Positions 1 through 7,709 of a stretch of DNA of 64,000 nucleotides are shown in pieces. Each line of letters starts with the position of its first letter. Position 1 is the first letter of the stretch. The position numbers were made by a program, and so were the translations under genes. The stretch is taken from positions 298,245-362,244 of the forward strand of contig WQZN01000003.1 in assembly GCA_009780695.1 (NCBI GenBank), read 5' to 3'. This DNA comes from Microbacteriaceae bacterium. GTDB lineage: Bacteria > Actinomycetota > Actinomycetes > Actinomycetales > Microbacteriaceae. The notes below the pieces were generated by a model. It saw only the letters and a program-made list of their open reading frames with translations, was not told the DNA's origin and did not search any database.

Positions 1-625
1 TTCCCGCACCGCGGATCCGACTCCCGGTCGTGTTGGGGGCGGATGTCTCGCTCGACGCCCACGGGGGCCGGAGCGCGACGGCATGTGCGGGGAGTGTGAT
101 CACCAGCACGATCGCGGCGAGCACCAGGTAGGCGCCGCGCCAGCCGAGGCGGTCGGCGAGGGCATCCGTCAGGGGCGCGAAGATCGTCGACGCGAAACCC
201 GCCGCCAGTGTGAGCGTCGTGATCGCCCGCACCCGCCGGACGCCGAACCAGCGGGTGAGCGCCGCGAAGGCCGGCGGGTAGTAGAGCCCCGACGTCGCGG
301 CGCCGACCGCGAGCCACGCGGCGAAGAACGCCGGAAGGCTCGGGGCGAGCGCCACCGCGGCGACGGCCGACGCCGCGACGACGCTGCCCGCGGACATCAC
401 CGGCCGCGGCCCGAACCGCTGAATCACGCGCCCGACCGGGATGCCGGCGATCGCGCCCAGCAGACTGCCTGCCGAGAACGCCGCGGTGATGCCGAACGTC
501 GACCAGCCGGTGTCGTGTGCGATGCGTGGCGCGAGCACCGTGAACGCGTAGTAGAGGGCGCCGTAGCTGACGATCTCGGTCACGCAGAGCGCGACGAGCA
601 CGCCGGTCAGGCTCCGGCGATCCAT
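1..625 (-). CDS. MFS transporter, N-terminal half (runs off window)
   Basis: Probable drug or metalloid efflux permease of the major facilitator superfamily. The visible 208 codons start with ATG at 625 (MDRRSLTG...) and encode six hydrophobic segments, including a GxxGRxxxRFGPRP-type loop between TM2 and TM3. They end in the hydrophilic central loop at the window edge, so the C-terminal half is missing. The start lies 3 bp after the stop of the upstream flavoprotein gene, so the two are one operon facing a divergent ArsR repressor. By context this is an arsenic-type efflux partner, but the substrate is inferred only. The last visible codons contain a copy of an interspersed CGGATCCGACTCCCG-like repeat. 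Confidence 0.85.
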   Translation of the reverse strand, partial: MDRRSLTGVLVALCVTEIVSYGALYYAFTVLAPRIAHDTGWSTFGITAAFSAGSLLGAIAGIPVGRVIQRFGPRPVMSAGSVVAASAVAAVALAPSLPAFFAAWLAVGAATSGLYYPPAFAALTRWFGVRRVRAITTLTLAAGFASTIFAPLTDALADRLGWRGAYLVLAAIVLVITLPAHAVALRPPWASSETSAPNTTGSRIRGAG

Positions 626-628
626 CGG

Positions 629-1939
629 CTACGCGTCGACGGTGTCGGGGCGCAGACCCAGCGTCAGCGGCTGCTTGGCCGCGGGGGAGCAGCAACTGGC
701 GTCCCCGAAGTCGCCGGCGCCGCCGCACACACCCGACTCGGGCAGCACGAGTTCGTTGCGGAGCGCCGCCGAATGGTCGCCGGCGAGTTCGGCGACGACG
801 CTGCGCACCTGCTCATAGCCGGTCAGGGCCAGGAAGGTGGGGGCGCGGCCGTACGACTTCGCGCCGACGATGTAGAAGTCGGGCTCGGGCTGCGCGAGCT
901 CGAGAACGCCGGACGCGCGGACCGTGCCGCAGCTGTGCCGGTTCGGGTCGATCTGCTCGGCGAGGCCGGCGACGGCCTCGAGGCTCGGGTCGAGCGCGGT
1001 GCGCAGCTCGGACAGGAAGCCCGTGTCGGGGCGGAACCCGGTGAGCGCGATGACGTGGTCGACGTCGGTGATGCGTGTGGCATCCTCGCCGACGACCGTC
1101 AGCGTGCCGCCCGTGCGCTCGAACGCCGCGGTGCGGAAGCCGCGGACCAGCTCGACCGCGCCCGACTCGACGGCCTGGCTGGCGCGGCCGCCGAGGGCAC
1201 CGCGTGCGGGCAGCTGGTCGTTCGCGCTGCTGAGCCCGGACGGAGCGCCGCGGCGGATGAGCCACTCGACGCGCGTGCCGGGCGCGCGCTCCGCGAGCGC
1301 GGCGAGGCGGATGACGGCGTGGGATGCCGAATGCCCGCTGCCGATCACGGCGATGTGCTTGCCGGCGAGGTCGTCGGCTTCGGTCGCGGTCGGGATTCGG
1401 TAGCCGATCAGACCTTCCGCGGCGGCACCGCGCTCGCCGAGGGCGGGCAGGCCCGCGGCGCCCGCGGGATTCGGCTGCGGCCAGGTGCCGGAGGCGTCGA
1501 GCACGGCACGGGCCGTGATGCGCTCTTCCGAGCCGTCGGCGTTGGTGATGCGGACCTCGAAGGGCGCCTCGGCGCGGCCGGCGTCGACGAGGCGGTCGCG
1601 GCCCGAGCGGGCGACTCCCGTGACAGTCGCGCCCGTGCGGACGCGCACGCCGAGCGCGGAGGCGAGAGGGATGAGATAGTCGGCCGTCCACTCGGCACCG
1701 GTGGGGTAGCCGGCGGCCGGGATCTCGTGGCCGACGGCCTCGAGCAGGCGGCGCGCCGGGCCGTCGACGAGCTCGGGCCATTCGGAGAACATCCGCACGT
1801 CGCCCCACTCGCCGACGGCCGCGCCGGCCGTGGTGCCGCGCTCGAGGACGAGCGGCTCGATGCCCCGCTCGAGCAGTCGGGCTGCGGCGGCGAGGCCCTG
1901 CGGGCCTGCGCCGATCACGACGACGGGGAGTTCGGCCAC
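629..1939 (-). CDS. FAD/NAD(P)-binding flavoprotein monooxygenase-like (ArsO-type)
   Basis: A 436-residue flavoprotein of the flavin-containing monooxygenase/thioredoxin reductase-like class. The FAD Rossmann motif GAGPQG is at residues 10-15 and a second dinucleotide motif GSGHS at about 200-204. The start is GTG at 1939. The C-terminus is odd: Cys405 followed by a vicinal Cys416-Cys417 pair, a plausible trivalent-metalloid binding tail. It sits directly upstream of an MFS permease and divergent from an ArsR gene with a CxC sensor motif. Flavoproteins called ArsO occur in actinobacterial ars clusters, so a metalloid detoxification role is likely by context but not proven. Confidence 0.8.
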   Translation of the reverse strand: MAELPVVVIGAGPQGLAAAARLLERGIEPLVLERGTTAGAAVGEWGDVRMFSEWPELVDGPARRLLEAVGHEIPAAGYPTGAEWTADYLIPLASALGVRVRTGATVTGVARSGRDRLVDAGRAEAPFEVRITNADGSEERITARAVLDASGTWPQPNPAGAAGLPALGERGAAAEGLIGYRIPTATEADDLAGKHIAVIGSGHSASHAVIRLAALAERAPGTRVEWLIRRGAPSGLSSANDQLPARGALGGRASQAVESGAVELVRGFRTAAFERTGGTLTVVGEDATRITDVDHVIALTGFRPDTGFLSELRTALDPSLEAVAGLAEQIDPNRHSCGTVRASGVLELAQPEPDFYIVGAKSYGRAPTFLALTGYEQVRSVVAELAGDHSAALRNELVLPESGVCGGAGDFGDASCCSPAAKQPLTLGLRPDTVDA

Positions 1940-1955
1940 GACATCCTCACTTCAT

Positions 1956-1975
1956 GCATAGAAAAACCTCTATGC
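1956..1975. promoter_or_regulatory. Candidate ArsR operator
   Basis: Dyad GCATAG-N8-CTATGC in the 82-bp spacer between the divergent flavoprotein and arsR genes. The arms are perfect and extend by one more base pair (T-A) on the outside of each. The position fits simultaneous repression of both directions. Confidence 0.6.
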
Positions 1976-2021
1976 GTACCAGTATGTCGGCCTGATCGAC
2001 GGTGATCAATCCGGGGGTGTC

Positions 2022-2390
2022 ATGCTGGAGCGCATGACGACGATCTCGCCCGCGCGCCCGCTGCTGCCGACGAAGAACTCCGTCGGCCAGCGCGAGCCCG
2101 GCGGGGCCGTCTCGGCCGCGGACGCCGAGGCCATCGCCCGTGTCTTCAAGGCGCTCGGCGACCCGACCCGAGTGCGTCTGCTGTCGCTGATCGGGGCGTC
2201 CGAGGGCGGCGAGGCGTGCATCTGCGATCTGATCGAGCCGGTCGGGCTCACCCAGCCGACCGTCTCGCATCACATGAAGCTGCTCGTCGAGGCGGGGCTC
2301 GTGACGCGCGAGCAGCGCGGCAAGTGGGCGTATTTCGCGGTCGTCGAGGATGCCATGATGGCCGCCGCTTCGGTCATCTGCCCGGGCTGA
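2022..2390 (+). CDS. ArsR-family metalloregulator
   Basis: Winged-helix ArsR/SmtB repressor. The start may be ATG 2022 or ATG 2034; GGAG lies only three bases before the second, so both remain possible. Counting from 2034, the protein has the LGDPTRVRLLSLI helix and an ACICDL motif with Cys62 and Cys64, a variant of the ELCVCDL metal(loid)-binding box of As(III)/Sb(III)/Cd sensors. A recognition helix (TQPTVSHHMKLL) follows. It is divergent from a flavoprotein-MFS operon with a dyad between them. Expected to derepress that operon when a thiophilic metalloid binds. Confidence 0.85.
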   Translation: MLERMTTISPARPLLPTKNSVGQREPGGAVSAADAEAIARVFKALGDPTRVRLLSLIGASEGGEACICDLIEPVGLTQPTVSHHMKLLVEAGLVTREQRGKWAYFAVVEDAMMAAASVICPG

Positions 2391-2393
2391 TGC

Positions 2394-2458
2394 GCGGAAA
2401 CGGGTCGATTGTGCGGATCTTCGCGCCAATCGGCTCCGCCGAATCGGCCCGACTCCGC
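2394..2458. repeat. 65-bp palindromic repeat, diverged copy 1
   Basis: Two 24-bp arms (2394-2417 and 2435-2458) matching at 19 of 24 positions, with a 17-nt loop. The left arm shares its CGGGTCGATTGTGCGGA core with the elements at 29781 and 31830. It lies just after the arsR stop and before the convergent MFS stop. Confidence 0.75.
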
Positions 2459-2490
2459 TCGATCGGCTCACGCGCATGAGGCCATGAGGC

Positions 2491-3780
2491 TCAGGCGGCC
2501 ACGGCGCCCGACTCCCACTCGCGCGGCAGATCGCGCAGCCGGATGATCGGCGAGGTCGCGAACACGAGCACGCTGCACGCGATGACGCCCGTGCCGACCC
2601 ACAGCGTCGCCGTGTAGCCGAAGGCCGAGCCGAGCACTCCGCCGAGCAGGGTACCGAGCGGCAGCACACCCATCGTGATCGTCCGGCGTGCGGCGGTCGC
2701 GCGGCCGAACAGCTCGGGCGGGGTGATGCGCGGGTAGACGCCCGATGAGCTGATCGCCGAGGTGACGATCAGCAGGTTGAGCAGGAACTCGGCGACGGTC
2801 AGGCTGACGAACGGCGGCACGGGCAGGTGCGGAGCGAGCGGTGCGGGCGCGAAGGCGACGGGGATGAGCGCGTAGCAGATGATCTGACCGCGGATCTCGC
2901 CGAGCAGGGCGCGCACGCGCATGCCGATGAGCGAGGCGAGGATGCCGCCGACGGCGCCGATCGCGAGGATCACGCCGTACTGGGCCGCGGTCAGGTGCAG
3001 GGTGCGCAGCACGAACAGCGCATACGCCGCCGCGATGAACCCGGCCCCGAAGTTGATGGTCGCGGCGGCGAGGGCGAAGGTGCGCTGCAGCGGCGTGCGG
3101 GCGACGAAGGCGAGGCCCGTGCGCAGCGACGCCCAGAACGGCGGGTGCTGCACGGCCGTGCCGGTGCGCGCCGGGCTGCGCAGCAGCGCCGCGCTCACCG
3201 ACGAGCCGAGGTGCATGGCCGCCGTCACGACATAGGCGACCGGGCCGGCGGTCGCGGCGATGAGCCAGCCGGCCAGCCCGGGCCCGACGACGTTGACCGT
3301 CGAGTCGGCCGCTTGCAGGGCGGCGGATGCCTCGGCGACGTGCCCGCGCCCGACCACGGTCGGCACGGCTGTCGTGTGGGCCACCTCGAACACGACGTTC
3401 GCGGCGCTCGTGACCGCGGCGACGGCCATGAGCTGGCCGACCGTGAGGGCGTGCAGGGCGAAGGCCACGGGGACCGTGGCGACGGCGGCGAACCGGGCGA
3501 GATCGGCGGCGATGAGCAGGCGCTTCGCCGGCATCCGATCGGCCCACACGCCCGCGGGCACGCCGAGGAAGAGATAGGCGCCGTTGCCGAGCGCCGCGAT
3601 GACGGCGACCTGGAACGCGTTCGCGTGCAGCACGGCGACGGCCGTGACGCTGAGCGCGAGGGTCGCGAAGGCGGCGCCGACGTCGCCGAGCAGGTTCGAC
3701 GCCCACAGCCGTGCGAAGTCGGGCAGGTCACGCAGGCGTGCGCGCGCCGGCTGACCGGGCGACTGCGCGGGGGAGGGCAC
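2491..3780 (-). CDS. MFS transporter, enterobactin exporter EntS-like (MFS_3)
   Basis: A 429-residue inner-membrane permease with about 12 hydrophobic segments. The N-terminus reads FARLWASNLLGDVGAAF and is followed by a GVPAGVWADRMPAKRLL loop, the pattern of the MFS_3 group that includes EntS and macrolide/drug exporters. It is convergent with arsR and divergent from the amidase gene. Substrate cannot be read from sequence. No frameshift or truncation is seen. Confidence 0.85.
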   Translation of the reverse strand: MPSPAQSPGQPARARLRDLPDFARLWASNLLGDVGAAFATLALSVTAVAVLHANAFQVAVIAALGNGAYLFLGVPAGVWADRMPAKRLLIAADLARFAAVATVPVAFALHALTVGQLMAVAAVTSAANVVFEVAHTTAVPTVVGRGHVAEASAALQAADSTVNVVGPGLAGWLIAATAGPVAYVVTAAMHLGSSVSAALLRSPARTGTAVQHPPFWASLRTGLAFVARTPLQRTFALAAATINFGAGFIAAAYALFVLRTLHLTAAQYGVILAIGAVGGILASLIGMRVRALLGEIRGQIICYALIPVAFAPAPLAPHLPVPPFVSLTVAEFLLNLLIVTSAISSSGVYPRITPPELFGRATAARRTITMGVLPLGTLLGGVLGSAFGYTATLWVGTGVIACSVLVFATSPIIRLRDLPREWESGAVAA

Positions 3781-3964
3781 CGGCCCAGGCTACGCGGCCG
3801 TGCCGTGGTGGCCGCGCAGTCCCGCTCCGTGCCGTGCTGCGCCCCAGTGCCGCCGTCCCGGGCTGCGCCCGCGGACTTGGCAGTAGCCGCTCTCAACCCG
3901 GGCGGATGAGGGCGACGACCGCCAACTCGATGCGCGTGGACCGGGCGGCTGGCAGAGTGAGCGG

Positions 3965-5443
3965 GTGAGCGACGCGGCCGGGCTGGGCGATCTGCACGAA
4001 TACACGGCGCTGGAGCAGTGGCACCTGCTGCAGCGCGGGGACGTCTCGCCGACCGAGCTGACGCAGGCCTACCTCGAGCGCATCGAGGCGCTGAACCCTC
4101 GCGTCGGCGCGTTCGCGACCGTGACCGGCGATGCCGCGCTCGAACGGGCACGGGTGGTCGAGACATCCATGCCGAAATCGGCTCCGCTCTGGGGCCTGCC
4201 GCTCGGCGACAAGGACCTCTGGAACCGTCAGGGCGTGCCGACGGCCTACGGCTCGCGGGCCCGCGCGGGCTACGTGCCCGATGCGAGCGACGAGATCGTG
4301 CGGCAGCTCGACGCGGCCGGCGCCGTGAGCCTGGGCAAGACGGCGGTGCCCGAGTTCGGGATGCCGGCGTACACCGAGACCCGCGTCGGGCCGCCGGCCC
4401 GCAACCCGTGGCAGCTCGACCTCAACGCGGGCGGCTCCAGCGGGGGAGCGGCGGCCGCGGTCGCCGCCGGCATGCTGCCCTTCGCGCCGGGGTCGGACGG
4501 CGGCGGCTCGATCCGCATCCCGGCCGCCGCCTGCGGACTCGTGGGCCTCAAGCCGGGTCGCGGGCTGGTGCCGGCGGGCAGCGGCCTCGGCTCGCCCGAC
4601 GGGCTCGTCGTCAACGGGCCGATCGCGCGCACCGTCGCGGATGCCGCACTGCTGCTCGACGGCATGATCGCCCGCAAGCCGGACGGCACGATCGACCACC
4701 ACTACTCCGTGCGGGCACCCGGCGGCGGCGAGCCGTTCCTCGCGGCGGCCGTGCGCGGCGAGCTCGGCGACGGCACGAAGCGGTTTCAGCTCGGGGTCAT
4801 GACGAGCTCGGCGTGGGACGCGGAGTACGAGATCGCGACCTCGGCCGAGGCATCCGCCGCCCTCGAGGTCGCCGTCGCGGCGCTCGGCGAGCTCGGTCAC
4901 GGCGTCGACGCGACGAGCCTCGACCCCGACCCGAGCTACGCGCCCGCGTTCATCGCGGCGTGGCAGGGCGGCGCCGCGTCGATCCCGTTCGGCGACGACG
5001 AGCTGGCGCTCACCGAGCCGCTCACGCAGTGGCTGATCGCCGAGGGGCGCACCTTGACGGCCGGCCGGCTGACCTCCGCCCTCGTGGCCCTGCGCGAGTT
5101 CGAGCGCCGCTTCATCGCGCGCTTCGCGGCGTTCGATGCCGTGCTCACGCCGACGCTCGCGATGACGCCACGGCCCAACGGGTGGTGGGACCAGGCCGAC
5201 ATGCCCCACAACTTCGAGCAGCAATGTCAGTACACGCCGTTCACGTCGATGGTCAACGTGTCGGGGCTGCCCGCGATCACCGTGCCCGTCTTCCAGACGG
5301 AGGCGAGCGAGGATGCCCCGGCCGGGCTGCCCATGGGGGTCCAGCTCATCGGCCGCCCGGGCGGCGAGGTCACGCTGCTCGCCCTCGCGGCGCAGCTCGA
5401 GCGCAAGCTCCGCTGGAGGTCCCGGCGCCCGCCGGTGTGGTGA
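3965..5443 (+). CDS. Amidase signature family hydrolase
   Basis: A 492-residue cytoplasmic amidase, full length for the family, starting with GTG at 3965. The Ser-cisSer-Lys triad is visible: Lys83 in GDKDLW, Ser158 in GGSSGG and Ser182 in GGGSIRIP. These enzymes hydrolyse linear amides. GatA is the best known relative, but no gatB/gatC neighbours are present, so this is a free-standing catabolic amidase (6-aminohexanoate hydrolase-like or similar). It is monocistronic in this window. Confidence 0.9.
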   Translation: MSDAAGLGDLHEYTALEQWHLLQRGDVSPTELTQAYLERIEALNPRVGAFATVTGDAALERARVVETSMPKSAPLWGLPLGDKDLWNRQGVPTAYGSRARAGYVPDASDEIVRQLDAAGAVSLGKTAVPEFGMPAYTETRVGPPARNPWQLDLNAGGSSGGAAAAVAAGMLPFAPGSDGGGSIRIPAAACGLVGLKPGRGLVPAGSGLGSPDGLVVNGPIARTVADAALLLDGMIARKPDGTIDHHYSVRAPGGGEPFLAAAVRGELGDGTKRFQLGVMTSSAWDAEYEIATSAEASAALEVAVAALGELGHGVDATSLDPDPSYAPAFIAAWQGGAASIPFGDDELALTEPLTQWLIAEGRTLTAGRLTSALVALREFERRFIARFAAFDAVLTPTLAMTPRPNGWWDQADMPHNFEQQCQYTPFTSMVNVSGLPAITVPVFQTEASEDAPAGLPMGVQLIGRPGGEVTLLALAAQLERKLRWRSRRPPVW

Positions 5444-5536
5444 CGTGACGGTAGGGCAGCTATAACTCCACGAAGTTCACCCTCGACATCGCACGGGAGC
5501 TGGCTGAGCTCAACGGCTGGCTGACATGATTCGAGG

Positions 5537-5941
5537 ATGTTCGAGTTCTTCGGCGACCTGATCGTCGGGTTCTTCCAGTTCCTCGCCGAAATCGCGATCG
5601 AGGGTCGCCGCGAGCGCCGGGCGCGTGAGCGCGGGGCAGTCGTCGGGCTCATGCGGGTGCAGAGCGGCGAGGCCAGTGGCCTGTCCCCGCGGTGGCGGAG
5701 CATCACCGCGAAGGTGGATCCTCGGCGCCTCAGCGCCGAGGAGATCGAGCTGCACATCCTGGGCATCCCGAAGCCTGCCCGGCCTCTGCGGCTGTCAGAA
5801 CAGCTGTCCGCCGTTGGCCCCAGTAGTAGCACCACGGCGATCCTCGAACTCCAGACAGCCGACGCCGTCATCGAGTGGTGGATTCCTGCGCAGGACGTCC
5901 AGTGGGTGACGTGCGGCCTGGAGTTCGTTGTCCAGTCCTGA
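5537..5941 (+). CDS. Small membrane-anchored hypothetical protein
   Basis: A 134-residue protein with one N-terminal hydrophobic helix (FFGDLIVGFFQFLAEIA), a basic stop-transfer stretch (EGRRERRARERG) and a C-terminal soluble domain ending in WWIPAQDVQWV. The layout and the Trp-containing strands resemble DUF2550-type actinobacterial proteins, but I am not confident of that match. Start ATG at 5537 follows a weak ribosome-binding site (GAGG). No obvious operon partner. Confidence 0.6.
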   Translation: MFEFFGDLIVGFFQFLAEIAIEGRRERRARERGAVVGLMRVQSGEASGLSPRWRSITAKVDPRRLSAEEIELHILGIPKPARPLRLSEQLSAVGPSSSTTAILELQTADAVIEWWIPAQDVQWVTCGLEFVVQS

Positions 5942-5952
5942 GCTCGGTTTTT

Positions 5953-6032
5953 CCGGGCGGACGCGATTTGCAACGGCGATCGGCGTGTTGCGGGCGGCGC
6001 GCCGTCGACGCCGGCGAATTGCGTCCGCGCGG
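5953..6032. repeat. Imperfect inverted repeat (80 bp)
   Basis: A 19-bp left arm (5953-5971) pairs with 6014-6032. There are three mismatches, two of which become G-U pairs in RNA. The 42-nt interior is itself GC rich. It follows the small membrane-protein gene immediately and could end its transcript. Confidence 0.5.
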
Positions 6033-6129
6033 AACGGCGCGGCAACGACCTTTAGGCCTCAGGCGCACGCCAGCCGACGCGGCTATTTGCCCCTCAGCCC
6101 TCCGTGCCCGCGACCTCCGCGAGTAGCGC

Positions 6130-6256
6130 TCAGAGCTCGTGCCGCAGCCGCTCGTCGCGCGCCTGCGTGCCGTCGGGCGTGAAACACGCGAAGTAGGTGC
6201 CGCTCGGGCCGTCCATCGGCAGGGTGCTCGAGAAGGCGATGAGCGGCTCCGCCCCG
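6130..6256 (-). pseudogene. C-terminal remnant of a duplicated SDR gene
   Basis: Read on the minus strand it encodes EPLIAFSSTLPM...RDERLRHEL followed by TGA. This is nearly the same as the C-terminal region of the intact SDR at 6836-7684, with an internal 9-bp in-frame deletion and an earlier stop. Stretches of 34 and more than 50 bases are identical. No N-terminal part of this copy remains. The surrounding 5942-6421 stretch contains no other gene that I can support. Confidence 0.85.
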
Positions 6257-6421
6257 CCTATTGCGGCCTGGAGGTCGCCGTACCGGAGTGAGCTAGATAG
6301 CCCCGCACGGCGAGACCCGGCGACGTTGCAGATGGGATCCGAGCTCAGCGGTAGTGCGTTCTGATCGAGGTACCAATCGTTTCGTCAATGTGTTCCCGCA
6401 CGGAACTAGGAGAATCGGGGC

Positions 6422-6667
6422 GTGAACCCTGTTCTGCAGTTCATCCTGGGCTTGCTGATCATCGGCAGCGGCGTCGCTCTGATCCGGTATCGGCGACGGG
6501 CCACTCGATTCTTCGCCGAGATGAACCGGAGTGAATGGGCCAGACGGGTCCGTTCGGTTGGAAGGCTGCGGCAATCGGTGAGAAGCACTGTCGCGGTTGG
6601 CTGCACGGCGATTCTCATCGGATGCCTCTGGGCGGTGTCCGCTTTGCTCCCGAGCCGGATGCGATAG
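6422..6667 (+). CDS. Small two-helix membrane protein, unknown function
   Basis: 81 residues from GTG 6422, preceded by AGGAGA at suitable spacing. There are two hydrophobic segments: residues about 4-22 (LQFILGLLIIGSGVALI) and about 57-74 (VAVGCTAILIGCLWAVSAL). A basic amphipathic linker separates them. No family recognised. It sits between the decayed and intact copies of an SDR gene, so it may have arrived with the insertion that split that duplication. Confidence 0.5.
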   Translation: MNPVLQFILGLLIIGSGVALIRYRRRATRFFAEMNRSEWARRVRSVGRLRQSVRSTVAVGCTAILIGCLWAVSALLPSRMR

Positions 6668-6681
6668 TCAGCGAAAGCGAC

Positions 6682-6781
6682 TGCGCATAACTCCGGATCG
6701 ATGTGCGCCGCTGCACAGCGGAAGCCCGGAATCACGCGGGTCCCGGGCGATGCCGAAGTTCTTCATCAGGAGTTATGCGCA
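6682..6781. mobile_element. MITE-like element with 13-bp terminal inverted repeats
   Basis: Exactly 100 bp bounded by TGCGCATAACTCC (6682-6694) and its perfect reverse complement (6769-6781). The interior has no convincing coding sequence. No clear target-site duplication is visible. It lies between the stop of the small membrane protein and the 3' end of the SDR gene. It could also be a transcription terminator or the remnant of a recombinase-bounded element. Confidence 0.45.
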
Positions 6782-6835
6782 AGGGCCTGGAGCCAGGAGT
6801 CCGCGCAGCCGCGGCTCGGCCCCCGAACCTCGGCC

Positions 6836-7684
6836 TCAGACCTCTGCGAGCTCCGCGAGCTGCGCCCACAGCTCGTGCCGCAGCCGCTCGTCGCGCGCCT
6901 GCGGCGCCTGAGACCCGTCGGGCGTGAAGCGCGCGAAGTAGGTGCCGCTCGGGCCGTCCATCGGCAGGGTGCTCGAGAAGGCGATGAGCGGCTCGGCTCC
7001 GCTGAGCGGGGTGCGCGCCCAGCGCGGGCCGAGCAGGCGGTTCGCGAAGCCGATGAGCGTCGAGGTCGAGCCGAAGCCCGTCGCGACCACCCCGGGGTGG
7101 ATCGAGTAGGCCGTGACGCCGGTGCCGTGCAGCCGCTCGGCCAGCTCGCGCACCCACAGGATCACCGCGAGCTTCGCCGCGCCGTAGACGGGCCAACCGC
7201 CGCGGTACGGCCGGTCGGCCCAGTCCAGATCGGCGAGATCCACCCGCCCGAACGTGTTCGCCGCCGACGCCGTCGCGAGGACGCGCACGGTGCCCGGCGC
7301 GACATCCGCCCGCCCCGCCGTCTCGACGAGCCGTGGCCGCAGCAGCTCGGTCAGCAGGAACGGCGCGAGCACGTTCGACTGGAAGGTGCGCTCGTGACCG
7401 TCCTCGGTCAGCGCCCACTCGCTCACGAGGCCGCCCGCGTTGTTCGCGAGCACGTCGATGCGGTCGTAGCGATCGAGCAGTGCGGATGCCAGCTCGCGCA
7501 CATCCGCGAGGCGGTCGAAGTCGGCGAGGTAGGCCTCGCCACCGGCCTGCGCGGCGACCGCCCGCGTGCGCTCAGGGTTGCGCCCCACGACGGCGACGTG
7601 GTCGCCCCGCGCCGCGATCTCGCGCGCGGCCTCGCGCCCGAGCCCCGAGCTCGCCCCGGTGATCACGATGACGCGCTTGCTCAT
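6836..7684 (-). CDS. Short-chain dehydrogenase/reductase
   Basis: About 282 residues with the classical SDR landmarks: TGASSGLG nucleotide motif near the N-terminus, NNAG, catalytic Ser in ATASAAN and YGAAK. Start chosen at ATG 7684; an ATG two codons earlier (7690) is possible. This retinol dehydrogenase/WW-oxidoreductase-like subgroup reduces or oxidises alcohols with NADP(H). It lies 25 bp downstream of the disulfide reductase gene, in the same direction. Its 3' end is duplicated as a decayed fragment at 6130-6256. Confidence 0.88.
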   Translation of the reverse strand: MSKRVIVITGASSGLGREAAREIAARGDHVAVVGRNPERTRAVAAQAGGEAYLADFDRLADVRELASALLDRYDRIDVLANNAGGLVSEWALTEDGHERTFQSNVLAPFLLTELLRPRLVETAGRADVAPGTVRVLATASAANTFGRVDLADLDWADRPYRGGWPVYGAAKLAVILWVRELAERLHGTGVTAYSIHPGVVATGFGSTSTLIGFANRLLGPRWARTPLSGAEPLIAFSSTLPMDGPSGTYFARFTPDGSQAPQARDERLRHELWAQLAELAEV

Positions 7685-7709
7685 GCGCACCCGCCTTCCT
7701 CGTCGTCTC

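Noticed and set aside
83..2005. A 640-codon plus-strand frame
   Set aside because: Shadow of the flavoprotein and MFS genes, with composition typical of antisense high-GC DNA.
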